From AP-15 sp963775875 (GTDB taxonomy: Bacteria; Pseudomonadota; Alphaproteobacteria; ATCC43930; CGMCC-115725), in assembly GCA_963775875.1 (NCBI GenBank), contig CAVZKP010000037.1:62001-126000 (forward strand): a DNA stretch of 64,000 nucleotides. The letters run 5' to 3'. Under the pieces are notes generated by a model that was not told the origin of the DNA, searched no databases, and worked only from the letters and a program-made list of their open reading frames with translations. The position numbers and the translations under genes are program-made. Shown piece after piece: positions 9,912 through 18,611 of the stretch (position 1 is its first letter; each line of letters starts with the position of its first letter).

Positions 9912-10551
9912 ATGCCCGATGATCGCCGAGTGACGCTCTACCATTCGCCGAACACGCGTTCGACGGGAGCGCTGATCCTGCTCGAGGAATTGGGCGCGCC
10001 TTACGATCTGCACGTGCTGAACATGAAGACCGGCGAGCAGCGCCAGCCGGCTTATCTGGCGGTCAACCCGATGGGCAAGGTGCCCGGCGTTGAAGCATGG
10101 CGAGGCGATCGTCACCGAGCAGGTCGCGGTCTATCTCTACCTCGCCGATCTGTTCCCCGAGGCCGGGCTGGCGCCGCCGATCGGCGATCGGTTGCGCGGT
10201 CCATACCTGCGCTGGATGGTGTTCTACGCCGCCTGCTTCGAGCCGGCGGTGGTCGACCGCGCCGCCAAGCACGAGCCGGCGCCGCAGGCGATGTCGCCCT
10301 ATGGCGATTACGACACGATGCTCGGCGCCGTGACCGCCCAGCTGGCCAAAGGGCCGTATCTGCTCGGCGAGCGGTTTTCGGCGGCGGATGTGCTGTGGGG
10401 CACCGCACTCGGCTGGACCACGATGTTCAAGCTGGTCCCCGAACTGCCCGCGATCATGGCCTATGTGCAGCGCATCGGCGCGCGTCCGGCCGCCGCCCGG
10501 GTCAGGGCCAAGGACGCCGAACTCGCCGCCGCACAGGAAACCAGAGAATAA
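9912..10551 (+). CDS. glutathione S-transferase family protein, frameshifted
   Basis: Cytoplasmic GST-type protein, thioredoxin-fold N-terminal domain (VTLYHSPNTRSTGALILLEE, VNPMGKVP) plus an all-helical C-terminal domain (GPYLLGERFSAADVLWGTAL). The frame breaks at 10083-10090, between VP and LKHGEAIVTEQVAVYLYLAD. Removing one base from CCCGGCG gives the expected VPALKHGEAI, making about 212 residues. GGAG at 9902-9905 supports the ATG at 9912. It follows the CydDC-like exporter by 127 bases but seems to have its own promoter. The serine in HSPNTRS is the likely glutathione-activating residue. Substrate unknown. Confidence 0.85.
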
Positions 10552-10612
10552 ATGCAGCTGCCTACCGTTCCGGAGCGGGAGCGGAAATAGGCTCAGCCTG
10601 GCCGGCCGAGCG

Positions 10613-11167
10613 TCAGTCGCCTCCGGGGAGCATGCGCAACAGCACGCGGTCCCGGAGCCAGAAATGATGATAGAGCGCCGCGGCTGTGTGCAGCCCGACA
10701 AAAGCCAGCAGCGCATAGGAGGCCAGAACATGAAGATCGCCAAGTTCCCGGCCCAGCGGCGAACCGGTCGGCAGGATCGGAGGTAACGGCACGAAACCGA
10801 AGAGCACCATCCTCCAGCCGCGAGCGGAGGCGTTGGCCCACCCCATCAATGGCATGGCGACCAGCAGCAGATAGAGGATGCCGTGGACGATCTGCGCCGC
10901 AAGACGCTGCCAGTCCGGCACATTGTCGGCAATCAATGGAAGAGGATGGCTGAAGCGCCAGATCGTGCGGAGAACGATGAGGCACAGGATCAGGATGCCG
11001 ATAGAGAGGTGAAGGCTGATGAGCTCATCCGGCTGCGTGCCGCGATGAATCTCGGGCATTGTCCATGCCACCCCATACTGGGCGACCAACAGCCCGAGGA
11101 TCAGCCAGTGTAGCATCTTCGCCATACTGCCATAATCCGCTTCTCGGGGTATTCTACGTTCAAGCAT
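10613..11167 (-). CDS. cytochrome b561 family membrane protein
   Basis: A 184-residue di-heme membrane cytochrome with four hydrophobic helices. Candidate heme ligands are His20 (KMLHWLI), His53 (SLHLSIG), His146 (GDLHVLAS) and His160 (VGLHTAAAL), in the pairs expected for helices 1/2/4. Bacterial b561 proteins pass electrons between quinols and periplasmic acceptors such as superoxide or partner proteins. The gene is divergent from an exported ferritin-like protein, with a perfect FNR/FixK box between them. A shared role in oxygen or peroxide stress is an inference. Base composition around it is slightly more AT-rich than the flanks. Confidence 0.88.
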   Translation of the reverse strand: MLERRIPREADYGSMAKMLHWLILGLLVAQYGVAWTMPEIHRGTQPDELISLHLSIGILILCLIVLRTIWRFSHPLPLIADNVPDWQRLAAQIVHGILYLLLVAMPLMGWANASARGWRMVLFGFVPLPPILPTGSPLGRELGDLHVLASYALLAFVGLHTAAALYHHFWLRDRVLLRMLPGGD

Positions 11168-11341
11168 TTGCCCAGCCTCCAGAATAAAGCGTTGTTACGT
11201 ACCCCAAGCCTCAACTGACTGCTCAGATCAGGAGGTAGATGAGCCATCTGTTTGGTTGTCTCAATCCGTGCTCTGCTCCACCCGATGATATCTGTTAAAG
11301 CAGCTTCCGCGAGCATTAGATAACTTATCCAGCTTAGCACG

Positions 11342-11355
11342 TTGATGTAGATCAA
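11342..11355. promoter_or_regulatory. FNR/FixK/Anr-type binding box TTGATGTAGATCAA
   Basis: A perfect match to the consensus TTGAT-N4-ATCAA. It lies between divergent cytochrome b561 (start 11167) and the ferritin-like gene (start 11456), 101 bases upstream of the latter. FNR/FixK-family regulators bind this site under oxygen limitation. The remaining spacer (11168-11455) is AT-richer than its surroundings and holds no other gene I accept. Confidence 0.7.
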
Positions 11356-11455
11356 TGATCCTTTTCAATGGCAAGCTATGAATTGGGCGCGGGCCCCCGA
11401 CAGCTGTCGATCAGCCTTTTGAGTTGCGGCTCGCCGGTAAAGCAACATTGAGAGA

Positions 11456-11950
11456 ATGGTGCCAGCCATGAGATTAAATCTTCGTCAGCTCATTTTGGTT
11501 TCGGGGATCTCCGTTGCACTTGGTGCCGCTGGCGCCGGTGCCGTCGCCCGTCTCAGTGACGAAACGAGAAAAAACCTGGACGCGGCGATGCATGGCGAGG
11601 CCTTCGCCGCTGCCAAATACATGCTCTACTCAGAGCACGCCCGCGCGAACGGCCACAAGGACCTCGCCGCCTATTTCGAAAAGGCGGCAAGCGTGGAGCG
11701 CACCGACCACTTCGCCAAGGAGGCCAAGCTCTACGGGCTTGTCGGCAGTGACGAAGCCAATCTACGCGAGGCGATCAAAGGCGAAAGCTACGAAAGTAAG
11801 ATGATGTATCCTCAATTCGCCGAGCAGGCGAAGGCTGCGGGCGACAGCGAAGCGGTTTCTCTGTTCCGCGAGATCGCGCAGGACGAGGCTCAGCACCGAG
11901 ACCGGTTTCAATCGTTTCTGTCGAAGCTCTCCAAGGAGAAGCCGCAGTAG
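11456..11950 (+). CDS. exported or membrane-anchored ferritin-like (rubrerythrin-type) diiron protein
   Basis: A 164-residue protein with a hydrophobic N-terminal segment (about residues 10-30, a signal anchor or uncleaved TM) followed by a four-helix rubrerythrin-like domain. Likely diiron ligands are Glu48, Glu81, Glu110 and the pair Glu144/His147 (DEAQH). There is no C-terminal rubredoxin domain, so it is an erythrin-type protein. Rubrerythrins reduce peroxide and are usually cytoplasmic, so an N-terminal export signal is notable. ATG 11456 and ATG 11468 are both possible; GAGAG lies just upstream. The FNR/FixK box upstream suggests oxygen-responsive expression. The divergent b561 could be an electron donor, which is inference. 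Confidence 0.82.
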   Translation: MVPAMRLNLRQLILVSGISVALGAAGAGAVARLSDETRKNLDAAMHGEAFAAAKYMLYSEHARANGHKDLAAYFEKAASVERTDHFAKEAKLYGLVGSDEANLREAIKGESYESKMMYPQFAEQAKAAGDSEAVSLFREIAQDEAQHRDRFQSFLSKLSKEKPQ

Positions 11951-11983
11951 ACGGCGCAGCTGACCCCTTGCGACCCCTCCGCC

Positions 11984-13387
11984 TCACCGCACCGGGGCGC
12001 GGCCGCTGACTTCGGCGCCGGCGTCGGGCGACATCCGCAGAAAGAACGGCACCGACAGCAGCGAGATCATCGCCACCCCGACAAAGACCGGGTAGAAATC
12101 GACCGCGGCCAGGGCGGTGCCGCCGCGCAGGGTCAGTACCGTGTGCAGCATCAGCGCGGCGGTTGCGACGCCGGCGGTCTGCGACAATTGCTGGGCCATG
12201 CTGGTCAGGCTGGTGGCCCGGCTCAGCATCGAGGGCGGCACGTCGGCATAGCTCAGGGTGTTGATGCTGGTCATCTGCAACGAGCGGAAAAATCCGCCGA
12301 CCAGCAATGCGAAAAAAATCACCAGATGCGGCGTCGACGGCCGGAACAGGCTGTAGCCGAACAGAAACCCGGCGCTGATCACCGCGTCGCCGACCAGCAC
12401 CCGGCGGAAGCCGAGATTGCGCAGGATGCGTACCGCCGAGGTCTTCATCAGCATCGCCCCGGCGGCGCTGGCGAAGGTCAGCAGGCCCGAATGCAATGCG
12501 CTGAGCCCGAACCCGACCTGAAGCATCAAGGGCAGCAAAAACGGCAATGCGCCGAGCCCCATCCGGAACAGAAAGCCGCCGATCGAGGCCATTGCATAGG
12601 TCGGGATCTTTAACAGGGCGAGATCGATGATCGGATGCGAGACGCGATGCGCGTGGCGCACATAAAGGGCGAGGCAGACCGCGCCGACGGCCAATAATCC
12701 GATCACGGCAAAATTGGGCAATGCGCCGCGCCCGACATTCTCGAAGCCGAAGGCGAGGCTCGCCAGCCCGATCCCGGTCAATGCGAATCCGCTCAGATCG
12801 AACGGCCGGCGCCCGGTCTCCTTGAGGTCGCCGATCAGCAGGTTGACCAACACGATGCCCAGCACGCCGATCGGAATGTTGATGAAGAAGATCCAGCGCC
12901 ACGACGCATAGGTCACGATCAAGCCGCCGACCGGCGGCCCCATCACCGGCCCGATCAAGGCCGGCACGCTGACGAAGGACATCGCCCGCACCAGGTCTGA
13001 TTTGGGCACGGTGCGCAGCAGCACCAGGCGCCCCACCGGGACCATCAATGCCCCGCCCATGCCCTGCAGGATGCGGGCCGCGACCAGGGCCGACAGCGAA
13101 TTCGAAACCCCGCAGGCGATCGAGCCGAGAGTGAAGACGACGATCGCCGAGCTGAACACCCGGCGCGCTCCGAACCGGTCCGCGGTCCAGCCGCTGATCG
13201 GGATGAACACGGCCAGGCTCAGCAAATAACAGGTGATCGCGACGTTGAGACGCAGCGGGCTCTCCTGCAGGGACCGGGCGATGGTCGGCAATGCCGTGGC
13301 GATCACCGTCGAATCGAGGTTCTGCATGAACATCGCGCAGGCGACGACCAGCGGCACCAGGGTTTGGCGCGACCAGGTCACGCGCAT
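11984..13387 (-). CDS. MFS efflux transporter, DHA2 (EmrB/QacA) type
   Basis: A 467-residue major facilitator with about 14 predicted helices, as in the drug:H+ antiporter-2 subfamily. Motif A-like GWTADRFGARR lies between helices 2 and 3, and the helix 1 motif LDSTVIATALPTIA is typical of EmrB/QacA proteins. It probably exports a drug-like or toxic compound with proton antiport. The start ATG at 13387 gives MRVTWSRQTLVPL, directly before helix 1; a longer upstream extension is Arg-rich and unlikely. No membrane-fusion (EmrA) partner is adjacent. It converges on the ferritin-like gene with a 33-base gap. Confidence 0.88.
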   Translation of the reverse strand: MRVTWSRQTLVPLVVACAMFMQNLDSTVIATALPTIARSLQESPLRLNVAITCYLLSLAVFIPISGWTADRFGARRVFSSAIVVFTLGSIACGVSNSLSALVAARILQGMGGALMVPVGRLVLLRTVPKSDLVRAMSFVSVPALIGPVMGPPVGGLIVTYASWRWIFFINIPIGVLGIVLVNLLIGDLKETGRRPFDLSGFALTGIGLASLAFGFENVGRGALPNFAVIGLLAVGAVCLALYVRHAHRVSHPIIDLALLKIPTYAMASIGGFLFRMGLGALPFLLPLMLQVGFGLSALHSGLLTFASAAGAMLMKTSAVRILRNLGFRRVLVGDAVISAGFLFGYSLFRPSTPHLVIFFALLVGGFFRSLQMTSINTLSYADVPPSMLSRATSLTSMAQQLSQTAGVATAALMLHTVLTLRGGTALAAVDFYPVFVGVAMISLLSVPFFLRMSPDAGAEVSGRAPVR

Positions 13388-13556
13388 CGGCCGCCTCCGG
13401 CCGTCCGGCGGCAACCGAGGTAAATCAGGGACAACGCCGCGCTCGGCCAAGGATCTTCGCCATGATCGCTTCTTGCCAGCCGAGCGGAGATTTGTAAAAG
13501 CTGCCGGCGGCATTCCGGCCGCTCGCCGGATCGACCCGGCAGGAGCCACCCGGTGA

Positions 13557-13895
13557 ATGATGGTCTGGATATATCATAGACAAAGAATACAGCATGATGC
13601 CGCGCGGCAGAAGCGCAATGGCGTCAGGGGTCGGTTGCGGGAGTGGGCGAGACCATCCCTCACGGCCGCGCTTTGTGCGGTTTTGCTGCTGACCGGGTGC
13701 GACCCGGTGCAGATCATCGAAGGGTCCGACACCCATGTATCGGTCCGCTATGACGGCGTCATGAACGGTCTCGACCAGGCGACCCAGCTCGCCAAAACAG
13801 CATGCGCTGCGCATGGCAAGACCGCGAAATTGCGCAAGACCTATTACGAGGGGCTTGGCGCCGGTGAGCGTTTCGCCTTTTTCGATTGCATCTGA
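13557..13895 (+). CDS. small hypothetical lipoprotein
   Basis: Up to 112 residues. A basic stretch, a hydrophobic segment and a lipobox (LLLTGC) near residue 48 indicate a lipoprotein signal peptide. The true start is therefore probably internal, for example the TTG giving LREWARPSLTAALCAV. The mature part (about 65 residues) contains DPVQIIEG and two further cysteines. I do not recognise a family. It is divergent from the MFS pump and 200 bases upstream of dedA. Confidence 0.55.
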   Translation: MMVWIYHRQRIQHDAARQKRNGVRGRLREWARPSLTAALCAVLLLTGCDPVQIIEGSDTHVSVRYDGVMNGLDQATQLAKTACAAHGKTAKLRKTYYEGLGAGERFAFFDCI

Positions 13896-14096
13896 TCGCC
13901 CGGTAAGCCTCTTTCATCGCGGCGTCTCGACCCCAAGCCGGCGATGACCAACTGGGCCTAAATAGACGCAACAGGTTCCGGCTCGCCGCCGCGCCGCCCA
14001 GGCATCGCCCCGGCTGGGAGATTTGGTTCACGCGGGGCAGCGGCCCGGCAGGGCTGCTAGCAGCCTTGTCCAGCCCAGCCACGGGAGGTTCGAATT

Positions 14097-14711
14097 TTGC
14101 TCGCCACCGTGGCGGCCTGGATCACGGACGCGATTGCCGCCGGCGGCTATGCCGGGGTGGTGGCGCTGATGGCGCTCGAATCGGCCTGCTTTCCGCTGCC
14201 GTCGGAAATCATCATGCCGTTCGCCGGCTATCTCTCCTCCACCGGCCGGTTCAGTCTCTGGGGCGTGGCGCTGGCCGGGGCAATCGGCTCGAACATCGGC
14301 TCGACCGCCGCCTACTGGGCCGGCTTATGGGGCGGCCGGCGCTTTGTCGACCGCTGGGGACGCTGGGTGCTGCTGGACCGCGACGATCTGGCGCGCACCG
14401 AGCGGTTCTTCGCGCGCTACGGCACGTCGGCGGTGCTGATCGGCCGGGTGCTGCCGGTGGTGCGCACCTTTATCGGCTTGCCTGCGGGTATGGCGCGGAT
14501 GCGGCAAACGCCGTTCCAGCTCTATTCCTTCGTCGGCTCGCTGGTGTGGTGCTACCTGCTGGCCTATATCGGCCAGCGGCTCGGGAAACGCTGGGACAGC
14601 GACCCGCAGCTGCGCGAGGTGATGCACCGCTACGACCTTGCCGTGGCGGTGGCCATGGTGGCCGCGATCGGCTGGTTCCTCTGGTACAAGCTGCGGCGTC
14701 GCCGCAGCTGA
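14097..14711 (+). CDS. DedA/SNARE-associated family membrane protein
   Basis: A 204-residue DedA-family inner membrane protein, a family now linked to undecaprenyl-phosphate or phospholipid flipping. The conserved acidic re-entrant motif is ESACFPLPSEIIMPFAGYLS (residues about 28-47). The basic motif is FARYGTSAVLIGRVLPVVRTF with GLPAGMARM. The start is TTG at 14097, supported by GGGAGG 8 bases upstream. The C-terminus is basic. The 200-base spacer before it contains a perfect 14-base palindrome (14052-14065) and nothing else I can name. Confidence 0.88.
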   Translation: MLATVAAWITDAIAAGGYAGVVALMALESACFPLPSEIIMPFAGYLSSTGRFSLWGVALAGAIGSNIGSTAAYWAGLWGGRRFVDRWGRWVLLDRDDLARTERFFARYGTSAVLIGRVLPVVRTFIGLPAGMARMRQTPFQLYSFVGSLVWCYLLAYIGQRLGKRWDSDPQLREVMHRYDLAVAVAMVAAIGWFLWYKLRRRRS

Positions 14712-14788
14712 CCTTCTCGCGCCCGCGCGCCATGCCACGGCGAAACTGCGCCGCGAGGGTGCCGGGCACTGGTCGAGGGCGTCGCCGG

Positions 14789-15508
14789 CTATTGCCGCAA
14801 CAGCACGTCGCGGGCGCGGTTGATTTTGGTGGCCAGATAGTCCGAACCGCCATGGTCGGGGTGCAGTTTGATCATCAGCCGGCGATGCGCCTCCTTGATC
14901 TGGTCTGGCGTGGCGCCGGGCTTGACGCCGAGGATCGCATAGGCTTCGTCGAGGCTGACATCGCCGCTGGCCGCACCGGTGCTGGCGCCGCCGCTGTTGC
15001 GGCCACCGGCGATTTCGTCGCGCCAGTCAGGGTGCAGGCGGTCGAGATAGGCTTCGAGCAGGCGCGCCCCTTCCTCGTCTGCGGCCCGGCATTCGCGCAG
15101 CAACGCCAAGAGATCGCCGACGCCCAGCTCTTCGACCCGCAACCCGGCGAATTGGCCGCGCAGAACCGCGCCGGTCATCTCGCCGGTGTCGTGGTCGAGG
15201 CTCATGCGCAGAAAGGCGGTGGTCACCGTGGAGGTCTGGCCGCCGGCCGGGGCGCGGTGGCGGTCGATAAAGCGCCGGATCCGCGACAATAGCGGCATCG
15301 ACATCGCCAGCGGAAACAGCAATGCCGCAAACTCTCGCGCCGGCGGGAGGAGCACCAGCGCGAGCACTGCCACCCCGGCGATGGCGATCCCGGTCCATTT
15401 GAGATTGCGCGCCAGCCGCGCCGGATCGGCGTTGGCGAACAGATAGGCCAGCAGCAGGAAACCGCCGAGGAGCGCGAACCCGCCGAGCAGAAACAGCATC
15501 GCCGCCAA
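14789..15508 (-). CDS. membrane-anchored DnaJ-domain protein
   Basis: A 239-residue protein: two hydrophobic helices (about residues 3-25 and 38-70), a middle region, and a C-terminal J domain (about 180-239) with the DnaK-stimulating HPD motif in KLHPDHGGSDYLATKIN. The middle segment (DHDTGEMTGAVLRGQFAG) is typical of alphaproteobacterial DnaJ-like proteins resembling mitochondrial TIM14/Pam18. It would recruit DnaK to the inner membrane. It follows a VWA-domain gene by 19 bases in the same direction, probably one transcript. Confidence 0.85.
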   Translation of the reverse strand: MAAMLFLLGGFALLGGFLLLAYLFANADPARLARNLKWTGIAIAGVAVLALVLLPPAREFAALLFPLAMSMPLLSRIRRFIDRHRAPAGGQTSTVTTAFLRMSLDHDTGEMTGAVLRGQFAGLRVEELGVGDLLALLRECRAADEEGARLLEAYLDRLHPDWRDEIAGGRNSGGASTGAASGDVSLDEAYAILGVKPGATPDQIKEAHRRLMIKLHPDHGGSDYLATKINRARDVLLRQ

Positions 15509-15527
15509 TCACCCCTTCGACCGGGTC

Positions 15528-16235
15528 TCAGCCGCGCAGCTGGGCGGTCAGCCGCAAGACTTCGCCGCCCTTGCCCTCGCCATAGGCGGCGAGCGCGCGA
15601 TATCCCCCGGCGGCATAGACGGCGACGGCCGCCAGCAGCTCCTTCAAGCGCTCGGCGCTGGCGAGATCGAAGCTCAGATAGGCGCCGTGCGACAGGCTCG
15701 CCATCTGCTTGAACGCCGCCGCCGCTTTGCGTTCGCCGCCTTCGTGAAAGATGAAGATCGGCACCCCGAGCAGGCCGAGCTCGCCGGCCAGCCGGCACAG
15801 CCGGTCGACTTTTTCCTCCATCGCATCGCCGACAAAGACCAGCGCGTTGACCCGGTGCTTCCCGGTCTCGCGGATGGTATGGCTCAGCACCCGCTCGATC
15901 TGGGTCTCGCCGCCGACGCAGAACACCGAGCGCATGACCCGGTGCAATTCGGCCGCGGTCGCCGTCCAGCGGCTGGCCTTGCACTCGGCAAAGCCGCGAT
16001 AGAAGACCAGCTGGATTTCGAGCCCGCCCAGCGCCGCCGTCGCCTCGAACATCTCGCCCTGGATCTTGCAGGCGCGGTCCCAGCTCGGCTCGCGGCTGGC
16101 GGTGGCGTCGAGGGCAAAGATCAGCCGCCCGCGGCCGCCGCCGGCTCGCGCCGGCGCGCGTTTCAGCTTGTCGAGAAAGTCGGCGACTTCAGCCGAGTGC
16201 GATTCGGTCGGAAGCCCTTTTTTGTCACCGCTCAT
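15528..16235 (-). CDS. VWA-domain-like hypothetical protein
   Basis: A 235-residue cytoplasmic protein. A von Willebrand A-like fold is suggested by the first strand LIFALDATASREP, where DATAS replaces the usual DxSxS metal site, and by the later ALVFVGDAMEE. Such proteins in alphaproteobacteria occur beside the membrane DnaJ gene, as here. ATG 16235 is preferred over a longer form because it begins right after the upstream gene stop region. Function is unknown. A protein-interaction or chaperone-linked role is inference from the neighbour. Confidence 0.75.
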   Translation of the reverse strand: MSGDKKGLPTESHSAEVADFLDKLKRAPARAGGGRGRLIFALDATASREPSWDRACKIQGEMFEATAALGGLEIQLVFYRGFAECKASRWTATAAELHRVMRSVFCVGGETQIERVLSHTIRETGKHRVNALVFVGDAMEEKVDRLCRLAGELGLLGVPIFIFHEGGERKAAAAFKQMASLSHGAYLSFDLASAERLKELLAAVAVYAAGGYRALAAYGEGKGGEVLRLTAQLRG

Positions 16236-16243
16236 CCTGCCCC

Positions 16244-18391
16244 TCACGCCGGGCCGAGCCACACCGAGGTATCATGAAAGACGGCGCCGCCGCGCGGCGA
16301 TCCGGGGTCGGCGCTGGTCAGCAGATTGATCCCGACGCCCTCTTCGAACGCGTGATTGGGCCACACCCCTTCGACGATGACGACCCGGCGCTGCAGCCCG
16401 TCGAAAGCGCGCGCATGGACGACGACGCTGCCCTTGCCGTTGCCGATCCGCACCCGCTCGCCATCGGCGAGGCCGAGCCCGGCCAACGCCGCAGGATGGA
16501 TGAGCGCCGTCGGGCGGCCCTCGCGGGCGATGCCGGACGGCGTGTTGTTAAAGCTGGTGTTCAGAAACGAGCGCGAAGGGGCGGCGACCAGACGAAACGG
16601 CCGCTGCGGATCGCCGTCGTCGGTGATTGCGACATGATCGGGAAAAGCCGGCAGGGATGGATGGTCGCGGCCGAGTGCGGGCCAATCGGCGCGGAAGTGA
16701 AATTTCTTGTCGGCATGGCCGAAGCCGTCGAGAAAATGCGCGGTCTCGAATGGCGGGCAGCAATCGAGCCAGCCATCGGCCGGAAATTCTTCAACCGACG
16801 GCAACCCGCTCGCCCGCAATGTGCGGTCGATCAGCTCGAGCGGGCTTAGCTCGAAGCCCGGGTGACGGGCGCCGAGACGGCGGGCGAGGGCGCAAACCAC
16901 ATCATGGTTCGACCGGCATTCGGCATGGGGCGGCAGAATTGCTCGACTCAGTTGCAGATAGGTGTGCCCGCCGGCGGTATAGAAATCATCGTGTTCGAGA
17001 AAAGTGGTCGCCGGCAGCACGATATCGGCCATCGCCGCGGTCTCGGTCATGAACTGCTCGTGAACGCAAACAAACAGATCGTCGCGGGCAAAACCTTGCC
17101 GCACCAGCCCCGATTCGGGGGCGACGACCATCGGATTGGTATTTTGGATGAACAGCGCGGTGACCGGCGGGCCGTCGCCGAGGTCGCGGCGATCGCCGGT
17201 CAGCACCGGGCCGATCCGCGACTGGTCGAGGATGCGGGTCGCCGGATCGAGCAGGTCGAGCCCTTCGAGCAAGGTGTGGTCGAGCGGCGCCAGGCCATGG
17301 TTCGATTGCAGCGCGCCGCCGCCTGGGTACTGCCACGCGCCGCTCACGGTCGGCAGGCAGGTCACCGCGAAAAGCTGCGCCGAGCCATTGCGCGAGCGCG
17401 AAAAGCCGTAGCCGACGCGGATATAGCTGCGCTTGGTGCGGCCGTAGAGCCGGGCGAAATCGACGATCTGGTCTTCGCCGAGCCCGGTGATCGCCGCCGC
17501 CCAGGCCGGGCCGCGGGTCGCCAGATGGGCTTCGAGCCCGGCCGGGTCGTCGGCATAGCGCGCCAGGTAGTCGCGGTCGGCGTAGCCCTCCTTGAACAGC
17601 ACATGCATCACCGCGCAGGCCAGCGCCCCGTCGGTGCCGGGCAGCGGCGCCAGATGCAGATCGGCGGCCTCGGCGCTGGCGGTGCGGTAGGGGTCGACGA
17701 CGACGAGCTTCGCGCCGCGCTCGCGCCGTGCGATCGCGATGTGGGTCATCACATTGACCTGGGTCGAAACCGGGTTGCCGCCCCACACCACGATCAGATC
17801 GGCTTGGGCCATCTCGCGGCCGTCGACCCCGCGCCGCGCCCCGACCCCCGCGACCCAGCCGGTGCCGGACAGCATGCTGCAGATCGTCAAATCCTCACGC
17901 GAATAGCGCATTGCATGGCGCAGCCGGTTGATGCCGTCGCGCTGCACCAGCCCCATGGTGCCGGAGTAGTAATAGGGCCATACCGCCTCGGAACCATGGC
18001 GTTGCGCGGCCCGGGTCAGCCGTTCGGCGATTTCGTCGAGGGCTGCGTCCCACGAAATCGGGGCAAAGGCGGCACGGCCGACGCCCCGGTCGCCGGTCCG
18101 GCGCAATGGCTGCGACAGCCGGTCGGGATGATGCTGGCGCTCGGCATAGCGGGCGACCTTGGCGCAGACCACACCCCGCGTATAAGTCTGCGAGGCGGCC
18201 CCGCGCACCCGCCCGATGCGCGTGCCGTCGATGCGCTCGACTTCGAGCGCACAGGCGCTCGGGCAGTCGTGCGGGCAGACGCTGGGCAGAATGTCGAGAG
18301 GCAAGCTCGTCCTCCGCTGCAGGCTCGACTGAGAATATAAGGGCCGGCCCGCGCGCCGGCACCCTCTCTGTCGCAGCGAGGATAAAGACAT
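16244..18391 (-). CDS. molybdopterin-dependent oxidoreductase, DMSO-reductase superfamily
   Basis: A 715-residue Mo/W-bis-PGD enzyme. An N-terminal [4Fe-4S] motif is CPHDCPSAC with a fourth Cys in GVVCAKV. The central molybdopterin domain includes SGTGWVAGVGARRG and LIVVWGGNPVSTQ. A C-terminal dinucleotide-binding domain has SFLNTSFNNTPS and LADGERVRIGNGKG. No Tat signal is obvious, and the first 35 residues are atypical; the conserved part begins at LPLDILPSVCPHD, so a TTG start near 18304 is possible. No small electron-transfer subunit is adjacent. The substrate cannot be told from sequence. The gene overlaps nothing and lies 8 bases upstream of the VWA gene. Confidence 0.87.
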   Translation of the reverse strand: MSLSSLRQRGCRRAGRPLYSQSSLQRRTSLPLDILPSVCPHDCPSACALEVERIDGTRIGRVRGAASQTYTRGVVCAKVARYAERQHHPDRLSQPLRRTGDRGVGRAAFAPISWDAALDEIAERLTRAAQRHGSEAVWPYYYSGTMGLVQRDGINRLRHAMRYSREDLTICSMLSGTGWVAGVGARRGVDGREMAQADLIVVWGGNPVSTQVNVMTHIAIARRERGAKLVVVDPYRTASAEAADLHLAPLPGTDGALACAVMHVLFKEGYADRDYLARYADDPAGLEAHLATRGPAWAAAITGLGEDQIVDFARLYGRTKRSYIRVGYGFSRSRNGSAQLFAVTCLPTVSGAWQYPGGGALQSNHGLAPLDHTLLEGLDLLDPATRILDQSRIGPVLTGDRRDLGDGPPVTALFIQNTNPMVVAPESGLVRQGFARDDLFVCVHEQFMTETAAMADIVLPATTFLEHDDFYTAGGHTYLQLSRAILPPHAECRSNHDVVCALARRLGARHPGFELSPLELIDRTLRASGLPSVEEFPADGWLDCCPPFETAHFLDGFGHADKKFHFRADWPALGRDHPSLPAFPDHVAITDDGDPQRPFRLVAAPSRSFLNTSFNNTPSGIAREGRPTALIHPAALAGLGLADGERVRIGNGKGSVVVHARAFDGLQRRVVIVEGVWPNHAFEEGVGINLLTSADPGSPRGGAVFHDTSVWLGPA

Positions 18392-18611
18392 TTCGACCGG
18401 CGCCGGAAGAGGCGGCCCGGCCGCCGATCAGAAATGGATGCGCAAGCCGGCTTTGATCGTGTTGCTCTCCCGCTGCCAGGCAAAATTGAGCGAGGGTACG
18501 CGGCCCGCATGGTCAGCAGGGTCGCACCGGGAAATAGCCGCTCGAAAACACTTGGACATTGCGGACGGCATTGCTTCACATGAGCCGATTGCCGCGGCTG
18601 CGGAGAGCGAC

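Noticed and set aside
11101..11355. 84-codon minus-strand reading frame upstream of cytochrome b561
   Set aside because: It overlaps the b561 N-terminus in another frame, covers the FNR box and shows no recognisable domain.
14080..14100. tRNA-like GGTTCGAAT before dedA
   Set aside because: No acceptor stem, D arm or anticodon arm can be built upstream; it is the ribosome-binding region of the TTG-start dedA gene.
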